Source: Populus alba (Eukaryota > Streptophyta > Magnoliopsida > Malpighiales > Salicaceae). From it: a stretch of 64,000 bases of DNA. The notes under the pieces were generated by a model. The model saw nothing but the letters and a program-made list of their open reading frames with translations. It was not told the origin of the DNA and did no database searches. A program made the position numbers and the translations under genes. This document shows, one piece after another, positions 27,019-39,291 of the stretch (positions within the stretch are counted from its first letter, which is position 1; each line of letters begins with the position of its first letter). Where the stretch lies: the NCBI RefSeq assembly GCF_005239225.2, contig NC_133300.1:19829584-19893583 (forward strand), written 5' to 3'.

Positions 27019-27770
27019 TTGTGATTTTTCCACGGATTTTTCTATGTCATTTAGAATAAGATTGGTTTGTATTTTTATATCATAAAAATACAAATCCGGT
27101 ATTAAAAATACCTGGTTTTCAAAAAAAGAACTTTTATCTTTAGGCATACGGCCAAGTCTCTCAAAGCTAAAAAAAAAAAAAAAACTCATATTTTATTTTT
27201 TATACAACAAATAAAACTTCAAAAAAATATATTATTTTAGCATGCATTTTGGCTTTAATAACCAGTTTATTAAAGTCATGAGAACTTGGCCAATATTTCA
27301 AAAAAATATTTTGCTTTGTTTTAATGTCTGGGATTACAAATTTATATGTAAAACGTATTCCCGATATTAAAAGGTAGTCCTTTATAGATATTAGACCGGT
27401 TAGATTTTTACCCCAAAAGATAAGAACCTCCTTATTGAGGAGGGCTTTTCTTGAACCCTAGACGGACCAACATGATAAGACCTTAGAATTTTTTAGACAA
27501 TAAAACAATGCAGCTTACCTTAGACATGGCATATTTAGGGAGGTAATACCTTCCCTTTACGCAACCAGTCTCCGTACCCAATCTCTAAGACCAGTTAGGG
27601 TTCCTAGTGACCAAAATACTAGGTGGCGACTCCCACTCTATTTTTCACCGCTAAGAGACAAAGAATTCCTTGTCTCATCATATTTTCCACAATAGATAGA
27701 CTTACCACACTTGATGATTGGGGGGTGGTGGGCGATTGCCGCGACGCTGCACGTATGCGACAACAAACAT
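26880..27770 (-). mobile_element. Partial LTR of the Ogre/Tat-like family
   Basis: On the - strand this matches the first 900 bases of the LTRs at 50257 and 58839. It has the 'gtcgcatacgtgcagcgtcgcgg' type of start, 'gggagtcgccacctagtat', 'aagggaaggtatta' and 'taagctgcattg', and then AT-rich sequence. It includes a (TA)n microsatellite at 26974-27012. There are no genes. Confidence 0.7.
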
Positions 27771-27850
27771 GACTATCATCAAAATTTAGATATTTAAGGC
27801 ATACAAATTAACATATTACTTAAATAAACAAACATATAAGAGTATTTCTA

Positions 27851-30073
27851 TCAACGACCAAATTGATATGAAGAATCAATGCTAAAAACATTCGACGGAT
27901 CTCTTAAACTTGTTGGATTAGCCATATTGATCCTATCATCATTTGATGTCTGTTGTGGAACAAGAAAAGGCTTAGGAGGCATTTGTAGAGATTCAATATC
28001 TGCTTCAAGCATCTGTACAACTCTATGCATCGATGGACGATCAATAGGCTTCAATTGTATACACCATAATGCCACTATAGTCATCTTTTTTATTGTGTTC
28101 TTTTCCTGCTCTGTCGCTTGATCTTCAAGTATATCCTTTCCTTCATTAACCTGGTCATAAATCCATGAAGGGAAGTACATCTGACTTGAATGATCTGCCA
28201 ATGCATTCAGATTTTTTCTTCTACCAACCATTTCCATCAACAACATCCCAAAACTATAGACATCAGCTTTGTAAGAGACACCTCCGATACTTTTGTAAAA
28301 TAACTCAGGAGCCATGGATATCCTTACTTCATACTCGACCTTTCACTATCTTTCATGCAATTTTTCAAGATTTTAGATAGAAAAGTTAGAGAGTTTACGT
28401 AATAGCAAAGTTTCTAAAGATCTCTCTCTCCAATTCTTGAACCTTATTTAGGTTTTATGTTCAAGAATTTAGATAAATAGAAAAGTTCTTACCAAGGTGA
28501 CGCAGTATATGATTAGTCAGAAAACCTGCAAGGAAAACAAACAAATAATAAAGAGACTAAGTAACACCGATATTACTTTTTATTGGGGAATATAAAATAA
28601 TTATGCATTTTGATTTAAAAAGGTTGAGGAATTGTATATAATATTTTAAATTATCATTACAAGGTGAAGGTCAGTTTAATATAATATATGGGGTGTAAAA
28701 TTAAAATTATGATAGAGAAAATATTTATTTTTCAAAAAATTAATAAGGCTGTAAGAAAGAGGTAGAAGATTTTAAAATCTGAGAGAGAGAGAGAGAGAGA
28801 GATAAATTTCATATATAACTGTGGAGGGGGTGTTTAAAAAATCAAGCCAAGCCATGTACTCTGGTCATTACCCATTATTGGATAATATATGTTAATGTTC
28901 TGGGTATTGGTAATAATAATAACAATTAATTATTATTATTATTATTATTTCAAACAAAACAAATAGATTATAAAAATAAAATAAATATGACAATCACGTT
29001 TATATTCGCATATTGATATAAAAAAATATAACTGTGATGTGAAAGAGAGGTACTTACCTATTGCATTTTGGATTGGAGAACCGCTTAATCCTACATCTAT
29101 ATATATATAAAAAAAAGAGTTAAAGTAATGAAATTAATTAAAATCCTTTTAAGAGAATAATTATGCAACTGATATGAATGAAAGAGCTAATAAGAGCTTA
29201 CGACAAACGGTAATGCATTATTTTCCTCTTTTTATCAGCGAACTGTGTCGTTGAGATATTTATGAGCGTGCGCGCGCGCGCGTGTGTGTGAGTGAGAGAG
29301 AGAGAGAGAGAGAGTAACGTACCGCAATACCTGCTTATGTTGGCTGCATCAAGTTTGCAGGGGTTCTCTTTCAAAAAATGACAACAGGCCCCAGACCATG
29401 AAAGATCAAACCCATATAGAATAGTATCGCGGACTTCTTCTATATAGGAAATATTGGTCCAATTTTTCGGCTGATAAGTGGAAGGCGCTTGATACATAAA
29501 ATTTACACGGCATGAGTTCGGTATCTCTGAAGGATCACCAAAGACATAGCTAGAATAACCATTTTTGCATGAAGAAGCATCCACAATATAGCCTGAAGGA
29601 CTCGGTATTGGCTTTGGGCAACTTATAAAAATAAAACTTACAAATAACATAGAATCGTAACCGAACCAGTCAAGATTATATGGAAGATAATCCCTGTTGT
29701 CATAGGAATCTATGATTAAAGAATGACCAGGGATAGGGAAGCAATCATCCTTCTGAACATCAGCATCCACAAGTCGAATCGTGAAGTTGCTGTAATCGAT
29801 TGCCTGAACGTAATATTTTACCGTCTTCTTCTTCAAGTATAAAGCTGGGCGGTTGTTTTCACAAGTAAGTTCATATTTTTGGTTGCCGCAGCTTTTGGGA
29901 TCGGTACTTAGTCGAAAAGGGAAGCTAATATTATGGATGTTGCCACAAGAAGATGGAGCACAGTCAACAGTACTGTTCTTGCTAGCACTGCAACTCTGGT
30001 GACCGGCTAGGATGACTAGAAGAAGAAGGGCTGGGTATGCACCGAAAAGGTGCTTTGATATTCCACTCAACAT
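27851..30073 (-). pseudogene. LRK10L-type receptor-like kinase with the transmembrane and N-lobe part missing
   Basis: This family encodes plasma-membrane receptor kinases with a cysteine-rich wall-binding ectodomain. Exon 1 (30073-29323) has a signal peptide (LLLLVILAGHQSCSA) and a GUB_WAK_bind-like domain (CAPSSCGNIHNISFPFRL, SCGNQKYELTCENN). Small exons fit in phase at 29096-29058 (DVGLSGSPIQNAI) and 28525-28493 (FLTNHILRHL). The next coding part begins only at the activation-loop end, [20 protein letters not shown] (28315), and continues through the C-lobe ([20 protein letters not shown]) to 27851. The transmembrane helix, glycine loop, VAIK lysine, HRD and DFG are absent, so it cannot be a kinase as it stands. 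I took the start at 30073 rather than 30133 because the signal peptide follows it directly. Confidence 0.85.
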
Positions 30074-30128
30074 CGAGAGAAAACTTGCAGGGAAATAAAA
30101 TAATGGTTTTGTTTTGTTACTCTGCCTG

Positions 30129-30170
<42 letters not shown>
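28784..30170. repeat. Microsatellites in and beside the receptor kinase gene
   Basis: (AG)n lies at about 28783-28802. A compound (CG)n(TG)n(AG)n tract spans about 29264-29314, directly at the exon 1 donor. (TTA)n is near 28930-28950. (TA)n followed by (TATG)n is at about 30131-30178, just upstream of the start codon. Frames that read through the 29264 tract (LSLSLSLTHTHARAR) are intronic and not protein. Confidence 0.85.
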
Positions 30171-30179
<9 letters not shown>

Positions 30180-30199
30180 TATGTGGTCTTGAGAACAAT

Positions 30200-30900
30200 A
30201 CTCTTTTTTAAACTGGGTCCATCCTCATTCAATACAAAAGGGGATCGATCATGGGTCAAGTCGACGAATTAATAATTGCATGGTTACTACTGAAGCATTA
30301 GGAAATTACATGAGGAGTTCGCACCAACGAAAGTGAAAGCAATTACAAAATATCAACGATCACTTTTTAATTTTTTAATTTGGTAATCATTCCGTATATA
30401 ATATTTAATTTAAAATTTAAAATTTATTTAAATTTTTTAGAAAATCATTAAATAACACTAACAACTTTTTAATCTCAGTAATTTTATTTATAAACAACAG
30501 TAATTAATTATATGAATTAATTAAACTGGATATTTATATAAACAGGGTCCATCCTCATTCAATACGAAAGTGACCGTTATATAAACAGGGCACATATATA
30601 TATATATATAAACAGGAGGAGTTTTATACAATACAAAAGGGGATCGATCATGGGTCAAGTCTACGAATTAATTATGGCATGGTTCCTACTGAAGCATTAG
30701 GAAATTACAAGATGAGTTCCCACCAAAGAAAAGGGGAAGCCAACTTTGAATTTTATAAAAATGCACAGAAGGGGTACCCACCAATGAAAGTGAAGGCAGC
30801 TTTTACGACTTTGCAGCAATTACAAAATCAAGGTAGTGATCGTCTTGGACCGTTCAGTCAACTAATATATGAACAGACTTTGATCTATATAAAATTATAA
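30200..30900. repeat. Imperfect direct duplication, gene-free
   Basis: A block around 30212-30350 ('gggtccatcctcattcaata', 'ggggatcgatcatgggtcaa', 'actgaagcattaggaaatta') recurs in parts at 30544-30570 and 30620-30790. The second copy is longer and keeps a short frame that I do not regard as a gene. The family is unknown. It may be duplicated promoter sequence of a neighbouring receptor kinase gene. Confidence 0.55.
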
Positions 30901-31940
30901 ATTAAACACAGTGAAGAGCATAGTACTTTAATATTAGCAAAGACATGCGTCAGTTTAATTTTGCTTGTTGTTTTATTTTAACCTTTTTTTCCTTTTAATT
31001 TCACACCAAATTAAATTGAATTAGGTTCAAATTATCATAAAAAAAAATAAAATAAAACTTAAAGAAAGAGGACCCAAAAGTAAAACTAGAAAAATAATTA
31101 CTTGCCTCACACAAAATTTATGATAATTTTTATTTTAATCCAAAAAATTATTTTATTTATTTTTGAGTTATTGTATTTATTTTTAAAATTTTTATTTTAA
31201 TCCAAAAATGACTTCCCAAGTCTATGCAAAACAAAAAAGAAGCAAAGTAGCTTAAACAACAAGTCGAAAGAACATATAACAATAATAGAAAAATATATCT
31301 TTTTTTTTATCAATAAACCAAATATAATTATCTGCTTCAAGAAAAAAACAAAACAAGAAGAAATTCATGCTTGTACTTGATCTCAATGGTGTGAATTAAG
31401 GCTGAGAAAAATCTACTACTTGTTTTTCGTAGCGTGCAGTCTTGCTAAGCATGTGATAACAAGCTGCTATTAAAGAATTCCTCTTTGATCCAAGGTGTTT
31501 TTGTAGTATTTACATCGCACTCCCATGCCAGCCTAATACATAAATTAACAGATCTAATTGTTTTTTTGGACGTTGTTGCTAAAGTTTAAATCCAAAAATG
31601 TAGTAAACATTCTTAATAACCATCATACTATAATCTTTTAAAGTTAGCATCCCCCCCCCCTGGAGATCGAACTAGATATAATAGCACGAGAAGTATAATT
31701 GTCAAATCTAGTTTGGATCATTAGATCATTATATATTCATCAGAATTCACTTTTACAGCACTAGCAAGCATGTCCAGCTTTATCAATGAGCTGGGAAAAC
31801 CAAGGTTACTTGTATATATATGACCCTAACAGATATGGGACCTAATCACATTAGATGGCATGCATTTTATCGTTAAATAAACTATTCGTTAGGTAGGGTA
31901 CTATCCAGACAACAGCAGGAAAGAATTTGAAGGAAAATTG
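30900..31940. other. Gene-free AT-rich stretch
   Basis: Nothing recognisable was seen on either strand apart from a C10 homopolymer at about 31651-31660 and A/T-rich runs. Confidence 0.5.
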
Positions 31941-31944
31941 TTTT

Positions 31945-32598
31945 ACATCTCCCTCTCTTCAGTTGCTTTGGCATCTTCCGTCCAACTGCCTAATTTGACA
32001 ATGTCTTCCACAAGAATCTTTCCATCTGTTCGATTCAAAATGATCTAGGCATCAGTTATACAAGGTAAAAAAGAAGAAAATACTAAATTTAGCAAATGCT
32101 CAACAAAATGACAAGAAGCAGAGAAAAACTACAAGGTAGAAGAAAAGCATCATGTTAATTTTCTGACCCTTGATAGATTTTCATAAGCAACTCAAAACAC
32201 CCAATTGGATTGAGAAAATTATCTGTTGACTAGGTTCTTGGTAAATAAGAGGTATGACTTGTTTGCTTTGGCGGCGAAGAAATATTTTTTCATGTGGCAT
32301 GGTAAAAAGAGGAAAGATGATAAGATGTCTTCTAAAATTCAGCAAAATAAGATGTGTGGCTTCTTAGAACCAAAACCAGTTTGCATGTAGGAGCTGAGCT
32401 CAAGAGAACAAATGCATTAATCCTCTAATAAGAAGAAAGTGATGAATGTTGAAACATGCAGACACATTCAAAATGATACATCCTTCAAGTACATCGCCGC
32501 AGCTGGTGAGTTCTTGGATGCCTTCCTTGCCTGATGTATCCTTCAAGTACATCGCAGCAGCTGCCACCTCCTCAGGAGTATCTTTCCCATCATAATCC
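31945..32598 (-). pseudogene. LETM1-like gene, two 3' exon fragments (tentative)
   Basis: On the - strand an exon after acceptor TGCAG (starts 32598) reads DYDGKDTPEEVAAAAMYLKD and TSGKEGIQEL. A second piece, ending near 31945 and starting after an acceptor near 32027, reads GKILVEDIVKLGSWTEDAKA and reaches a TAA. An EF-hand-like DYDGK loop followed by this helix and the ILVEDIVKLGS tail resembles the C-terminus of plant mitochondrial LETM1-type cation/proton exchangers, as I remember them. The first fragment contains a short internal duplication ('gcgatgtacttgaaggat' at about 32485-32515 and 32535-32565). The rest of the gene is absent. It lies head-to-head with P450 copy C at 32776. Confidence 0.45.
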
Positions 32599-33201
32599 CT
32601 GCATACAAGTAGGATTACTGGATGTGAGTGTCATCACAGGATGGAGTTCATAAACCATCTTATTCCCTGTATTTGCATCCCTCTGCTTCATACTAGCCAA
32701 CAACACTGATTTCTGAGACATTCCTTAGAACCCCCCTCACCATTTGCTACTCTCTTCTTCTTCCATGCTTTCCATGATAAATGTGGGGGATCTGATTCCA
32801 ATGTTGCAGTGGGTTGATATTACAGGCCACTTGAAGAAGTTGGATAGACTAAGTAAGAAGATGGATGTGTTCTTACAGGGACTGGTTGATGAGCATCGAG
32901 ATGACAGGGACAGAAACACTATGATAAACCGGTTTCTCGCTTTGCAAGAAGAACAGCCTGAATACTACACTGATGACATAATCAAAGGCTATGTTCTGTA
33001 TTATAGAATGTAATTATATAGGAAATATTGTAGTCATATTCTTATGTGGTAATCTCCACCTTTACTATTGTATATTGCCCTACTTATATATATAGAAAAG
33101 GTTGGCTAACCTATTAGGTTAAGCCTCCTAATCATTCTCAACTTGGTATCAGAGCCTCCTAATTTTTTCTCTCTTTGCAGCTGGCCCTAATTTTCTCCCC
33201 C

Positions 33202-36200
33202 ATGGACTCTCCTCCTGCTGCCATTGATCCAATCTCTCCCTCCACCGGTGATGCATCATCACCGGCCAGCCCTCTTCCTGCTGCTGGCTCTGCTGTTCCT
33301 TTGCCTCTCATGGGAACACAATCTACAACAATGGTTCCTCTATCAAACACCCACCATGTTGTGTCGTTGAAACTTACGAACACAAACTATCTTTATTGGA
33401 GAATGCAGATGAAGCCATATCTCCTTGGTCAAGGTGTTTTTCACTTTGTTGACGGCTCCTTGCCGTGTCCTCCATCTCATATGATTGATGCTTCGGCTGA
33501 TTCTTCTTCTGCTATCAGCCCCTCTTTTCTTCGTTGGAAGCAACAAGATCAACTTATTTTGAGTGCTCTACTCTCCTCTCTTTCTGTGGATGTGCTGCAT
33601 CTTGTAGTAGATTGTTCTACTTCACATTGTGTTTGGCGTACGCTTGAGAAGGCACTTGCCTCTCCATCTAATTCTCGGATCATGCAACTACATGGCTCCT
33701 TTCAAGACCTTCGGCAAGGTGATGCATCGGTTAATATGTATATGCAGTAAGCCAAATCGTTATTTGACGAATTGGCTGCTGCTGGTCGCCCAATGTCCCT
33801 TGAAGATTTCAATCTCTATGTGTTTCATGGACTTCACGGTGAGTTCAAAGACTTGGTAACTAGTCTCATAACCAAGGCTGAACCGCTATCGTATGCTGAT
33901 CTTCATAGCCATCTTCTTACCCATGAGTTTCTGCACAAGAATTCCTTTCACTCCATGGCTGTCGGTTCATCCTCTTCATCACTGCTGTCTTCTTCTTCTC
34001 TGCCGCAGCAGCCACCATTGCTGCCAACACCTCCGAGTTCTGCTTATTATGCCATGACTAATCACAGCCGAAACAGGGGACGTTCTAGAGGTAATTGGCG
34101 CTCAAACACCAACCGATTTCAGGCCCCAAACAGAGGTCACTCCGCTGCAGATTGGAGGCAAAATCAGTGGCAGAACAGGAGCACCTCTGCTGCAGATTTC
34201 CGGCCAAATCAGGGGCAGTGGTTTGGACATGTCCGCTGCCAATTATGTTCCACTCCTGGCCATTCAGCTCTTCAATGCTATCAGTTTCGCAGCAGCACAC
34301 AACAGCCCTCTGCTCACCTTGCTGTTGCGAATAATTCTGCTGCAACGACTTGGTTTCCCGACATCAGCGCGAATCAACATGTGACGCCCGATCTTGCAAC
34401 TCTAACTGATTCTACTCCTTATCTTGGTAATGATTTCTTGCATGTTGGTGATGGTAAGGCCCTTGACATAACCCATGTTGGACATACTACTTTATATTCC
34501 CCCAAACGCTTGTTTACATTAACTAATGTTCTTCGTGTGCCTCACATTACCAAACCGTTGTTATCTGTTCAAAAATTCTGTCGTGATAATCATGTTTATT
34601 TTGAATTTCACGATTCTGTGTTTTATGTGAAGGATCTCGTCACCAAGGAAGTTCTTCTTTCCGGTCAGAGTCATGATGGTCTTTATGTTCTCTCCGAGTC
34701 CTTGGCTATGTCAGTTCCTCAAGCTTTTTGGTCTCCTTGCATTTCCGCGACTGCCGACTTGTGGCATCGTCGTTTAGGTCATCCAACTCCTCACATTCTA
34801 AATTTGTTAGTTTCTGATAATAAAATTATTTGTACATCTAAACGATCTTTTACTCAATGTCAAGCATGTCCATTAGGCAAGTTGATTAGTACTTAAAAGT
34901 GCATGTTTATCAAGGTTTTATATCATCATTTTGCACTTGAAGTATCAATAACTCCTTAACTAAAGTATGTTTTATAATAACAAGTTTGATATTATAAGAT
35001 ACCTTAATTTATGGTAAATGCTCATTTTAAATGCAGGACTATCACATAAATAAAAGGATTGATTGATGAGTTTAAGCATTGAAAGTTAAAGGACAAAGAG
35101 ATGGCCAAACTTAGAAAAGAGATGTCGGTGCAGTCCAAACCGGAACAGTGCTCGGTAATTGGATCATATCTGGAGCTCTAGATCTCGGATTTAGGTCCAT
35201 TTTATATGGATGGAAAGGTAAAACATAGGCCTACAACTTTCATTCGGACACCAAGATCTAAGAAGGCCGTTTTCAAGTCCAAAATATAGGAACAACAAAG
35301 AAGTCCGAAGCTGTCCTGCAGCCCAGACACTATTTAGTGTTCAGCCCATATCTTGAGTTCTAGAAGTTCAAATGACCTCATCTTTTTTTTGTTGGAAAGC
35401 TGAGACAATTTCCTAGAACATTCTTGAGGATTCTGGGCAAATTATGATGTTAGCAATGACGTCTTGTTCAGACAAGAAGATAAGGATTGTTATCAAGTCA
35501 AGATATGGCCACCCACTCATCAATTAGTCAACAAATCAATAGTTCCAAATTTTGGCCTATAAAAGGAGGAACTTACCATGTATTGAGGCATCTTGGTTTC
35601 CAGATCAAGATCATGCTATTGCTTTCTCTCTTTGTATTGCTTATGTTTTGCTTTCATTAATATCAAGTTTATGCACTTCATTTCCTTTCCTTTACTTAGT
35701 TAACTTCTTTCTCATTTATGTTCTTATCTTGTTCATTTATGTTTCTTTCTTTCATTATGTTTAGCTAAGTTAATTATGTCAAGGTGAAAAGGGTACACTA
35801 ATGGTGTAAGAATAAGTATAATATAAACTTAACATGGACCTTAACGTTGGATACTAACATGTTTTATATTTGTTATCTTGTTCACTTTTAATTCTTTGCT
35901 TGTTAAATGGTTAATCTAGATTTATGTTGTATAACACTTGGTACAACAAATACTTGGCACTTTCATAGCCCATACTGTATGGTATAACCGACACCTGAGC
36001 TATGAAAGGAACTTGATTTGTTGTTAACATAAGTTATAATCATGAATGCCTGCCAACATTTACAAGTATTAGCTTTATTCGAATAAGATAACTAATGTAA
36101 TCATGTTAACAATTTATAATCTGATTGGAACCTCCTTTATGTGTGGTTTCCAATTGAGTAATAAGAGTTTATATTATACTTGTTTGAAGTACCATTAGTG

Positions 36201-36300
36201 GATCCTCTAACCTTGACATTTATTTTTATCATTGTTTAATCCTTACATTAATCTTCCAACTCAAAGTTCTCATTAATTTCTTCCTTCTCTTCTTTATTGT

Positions 36301-36332
<32 letters not shown>

Positions 36333-39291
36333 CTACTACTACTATTGTTATTATTATCGTTAATATTGTTATTATTGTTGTTGTTGTTATTGTGTTATTA
36401 TTTATAATTTATACAATTAACCTCTCTGTGGTTCGACCCCGGTCTTGCCGGGTTATTTATTACTTCGACACGCCTGCACTTGGGAGAAGACATCAAGCTT
36501 TTGGTCGTGTCACAAGTCATCCCGTTTGTCATTACGACCGACGGGTCACAAAAATTCTACCCCACTTGAATTAATTTTTAGTGATGTTTGGGGCCTTGCT
36601 CCAATGTTTTCTTCTGATGGTTTTCGTTATTTTGTTATCTTTGTTGATGCGCACACTAAATATATCTTGTATTATCCGCTTGTTGCGAAATCTGATGTAT
36701 TTTCCACGTTTCAACGTTTTCAGACACTTGTTGAGCGTCAGTTTTCTCTTAAAATTAAATCTGTTCAAACTGATTGGGGTGGTGAATATCGTAAATTAAA
36801 TACATTTTTTCAAACAATTGGTATTCATCATCGATTAATTTGTCCTCATACTCATGAACAAAATGGCACAGTTGAACGTCGTCATAGACATATTATCGAA
36901 ACTGGCCTAACCCTCTTAGGCCAGTGTAATGCCCCATTGCGTTTTTGGAACTATGCTATGGAATCATTGGTCTATCTTATTAATCGCATGCCTACTCTTG
37001 TTCTTCAAAATAAATCTCCTTTTGTGTGTCTGTTTCATCGCACTCCTGATTATAACTTTCTACGCACTTTTGGGTGTCTTTGTTTTCCATTTTTACGTCC
37101 ATATCATGCTCATAAATTAGATTTTCGGTCTTCTCCTTGTGTGTTTTTAGGCTATAGCTCGTCTCATCTTGGTTATCGGTGTCTTGATTTAGAGTCTGGT
37201 CATGTCTATGTCTCCCGTCATGTTCGTTTTCATGAATGTGTCTTTCCTTTTAAAAAGTCTGAACAGGTAACAACACCCCCGGTTCCCCCCACTCCACCTA
37301 CCTATCTTCCATCACTGCAACCCCCTTCCTGTTTTCAGCCTCTTCCTTCCCAACTCGGCAAAACACACAACCCACCTTTGCCCCTTGCCTCAACCCCCCA
37401 GCCTACTCCCCTGCCCGTTGATTTAGCCGACCCTGCCTCACCACCCCACACAGCCATACTATCACCACGTGCTTGTCTTTCCAATGATTATTGTGCAGGA
37501 ACAAGTTCTGACTTGCAGGATTCAGTAGCGGCACAACCCCGCACCTCCCCGGCTTCACCTCTTGGTCTGCAACTTTGTGTTGATCTCTCCTCTTATCCTC
37601 TTCAGCACATTCCAGGTACAGGTGCTGCTACTCCATGTCCAGCTGCTCCTAAACACCCCATGGTTCTTCATCCGAGACAGCCCAAGACAGCGCTGATCAC
37701 CACCACGGCAGCCACCTCTGCTGCTTCCTTCAGTCAGGTAACTTCTCCTCCCTCGCATGAGCCACTTATTTTTCCTGATGCTAACAGATATGAGGCATGG
37801 CATAATGCTATGCGAGAGGAAATTCAGGCCTTACGGGAAAACAGAACATGGACTTTAGTGTCGTTTCATCCGTCCATGAATGTTGTTGGTAGTCGATGGG
37901 TCTACAAAATTAAACGCAGATCTGATGGTAGCATTGAGAGGTATAAGGCGCGCCTGGTTGCTAGGGGCTTCACTCAACAAGAAGGTATTGATTACTCAGA
38001 AACTTTTAGTCCTGTTATCAAACAGGCAACAGTCCGCTTAGTGTTCTCCATTGCAGTTTCGAGTGGTTGGAAAATTCATCAGCTTGACATTCATAATGCA
38101 TTTCTAAATGGAGTCCTTGATGAAGAGGTTTACATGAAACAACCTCCAGGTTTTGTTGATTCTGCACTCCCAGGTCATGTATGTCGATTGCATAAATCTC
38201 TATATGGGTTAAAACAGGCTCCGCGGGCTTGGTACACTCGTCTGAATGATTTTCTATTATCCATTGGTTTCCGTGCTTCTAAAGTGGATACCTCATTGTT
38301 TATCTTCTCGGTTGGTAGTGATATTTGTTATCTTTTGGTTTATGTTGATGATATTATGCTTACGGGTAATAATGGAACTCTGCTACAACGCCTCATTCAG
38401 CTACTGAGCTCAGAATTTAAACTTCGGGATTTGGGTGATGTTCATTATTTCTTGGGTATTGAAGTGCAGTGTACTGGTCTGGGACTTATGCTTTGTCAAC
38501 ATAACTACACACTTGATATCCTCACACGAGCTGGTATGTTATCCTGTAAACCAGTTGATACTCCTATTTCAGCATCCAAAGCCACCATTATGCCGGATCC
38601 ATTATTTTCTGATGCTACTCGTTTTCGGCAACTTGTTGGTGCTCTCCAATATCTCACTTTCACACGCTTGGATATTTGCTTTGCTGTTAACCGGGTCTGT
38701 CAATTTATGCATGCTCCTACAGAATCCCATTGGGCTACCGTGAAACGCATCTTGCGTTATCTCCGTGGTACGGCATCACATGGTTTACATATTACTCGCA
38801 GCTCTTCCTTTGCTTTACACTATTTTACAGATGCAGATTGGGCAGGTAGTATTGAGGATAGAAAGTCTACAGGTGGTTATCTTGTGTTCTTTGGTCAGAC
38901 GCCAATTTCGTGGAAATCGAGTAAGCAACGCACTGTTGCTCGTTCTTCGACGGAAGCTGAGTACAAAGCCTCAGCCGATGGCACGGCTGAAGTTATCTGG
39001 CTTCAGTACTTGTTAACGAATCTTTAGATTCCGACTCCTTCTGCCCCTATTATCTGGTGTGACAACCTTGGTGCCACGTATTTGTCCGCAAACCCTATAT
39101 TTAATGCTCGCACAAAACATATTGAGATTGATTATCATTTTGTCCGAGATAGAGTTGCGAAGAAGGAGATTCAGATTCATTTTATTTCCTCTCAGGATCA
39201 ACTTGCCGATGTCTTCACTAAGCCACTTCCTGCTGCTTCATTTACTGCTTTTAGATTCAAGCTTCGGGTTGATCTTCCACCCTCAGCTTGA
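33202..39291 (+). pseudogene. Copia gag-pol polyprotein, interrupted
   Basis: One frame encodes, in order: gag (LTNTNYLYWRMQMKPYLLGQ); a zinc knuckle CQLCSTPGHSALQC near 34235; a protease site read as WFPDISANQHVTP (the usual D-S/T-G is altered); the GAG-pre-integrase LWHRRLGHP; the integrase core (after the solo LTR, LIFSDVWGLAP near 36570, WGGEYR, NGTVERRHRH); reverse transcriptase (KARLVARGFTQQEGIDYSET; YVDDIMLTGN at about 38340); and RNase H (DADWAGSIEDRKSTGGYL). In-frame stops are TAA at 33748-33750 and TAG at 39025-39027. The solo LTR splits pre-integrase from integrase, so the element is not autonomous now. Confidence 0.92.
34883..36512 (+). mobile_element. Solo LTR (Ty3-like) inserted in the Copia integrase region
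   Basis: It begins TGATTAGTACTT and ends GGTCGTGTCA. The flanking 5-bp target duplication CAAGT is at 34878-34882 and 36513-36517. Its length is 1630 bases, with no coding region and no internal primer site, so it is a solo LTR. The tail contains a (TTA/CTA/TTG)n tract at 36297-36390 and the 'ggttcgaccccggtcttg' word. Related partial LTRs are at 25400-26869 (-) and 42215-42400 (+). The superfamily is inferred from LTR length and the GTGTCA end. Confidence 0.88.

Noticed and set aside
29198..29322. C-terminal extension LSLSLSLTHTHARAR of the receptor kinase exon
   Set aside because: It is read-through of a microsatellite after a good donor site (G|GTACGT at 29322). The small downstream exons fit in phase instead.
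36445..36512. Start of the long integrase-RT frame placed at 36445
   Set aside because: 36445-36512 is the end of the solo LTR. The Copia coding sequence resumes only at the CAAGT duplication, 36513.
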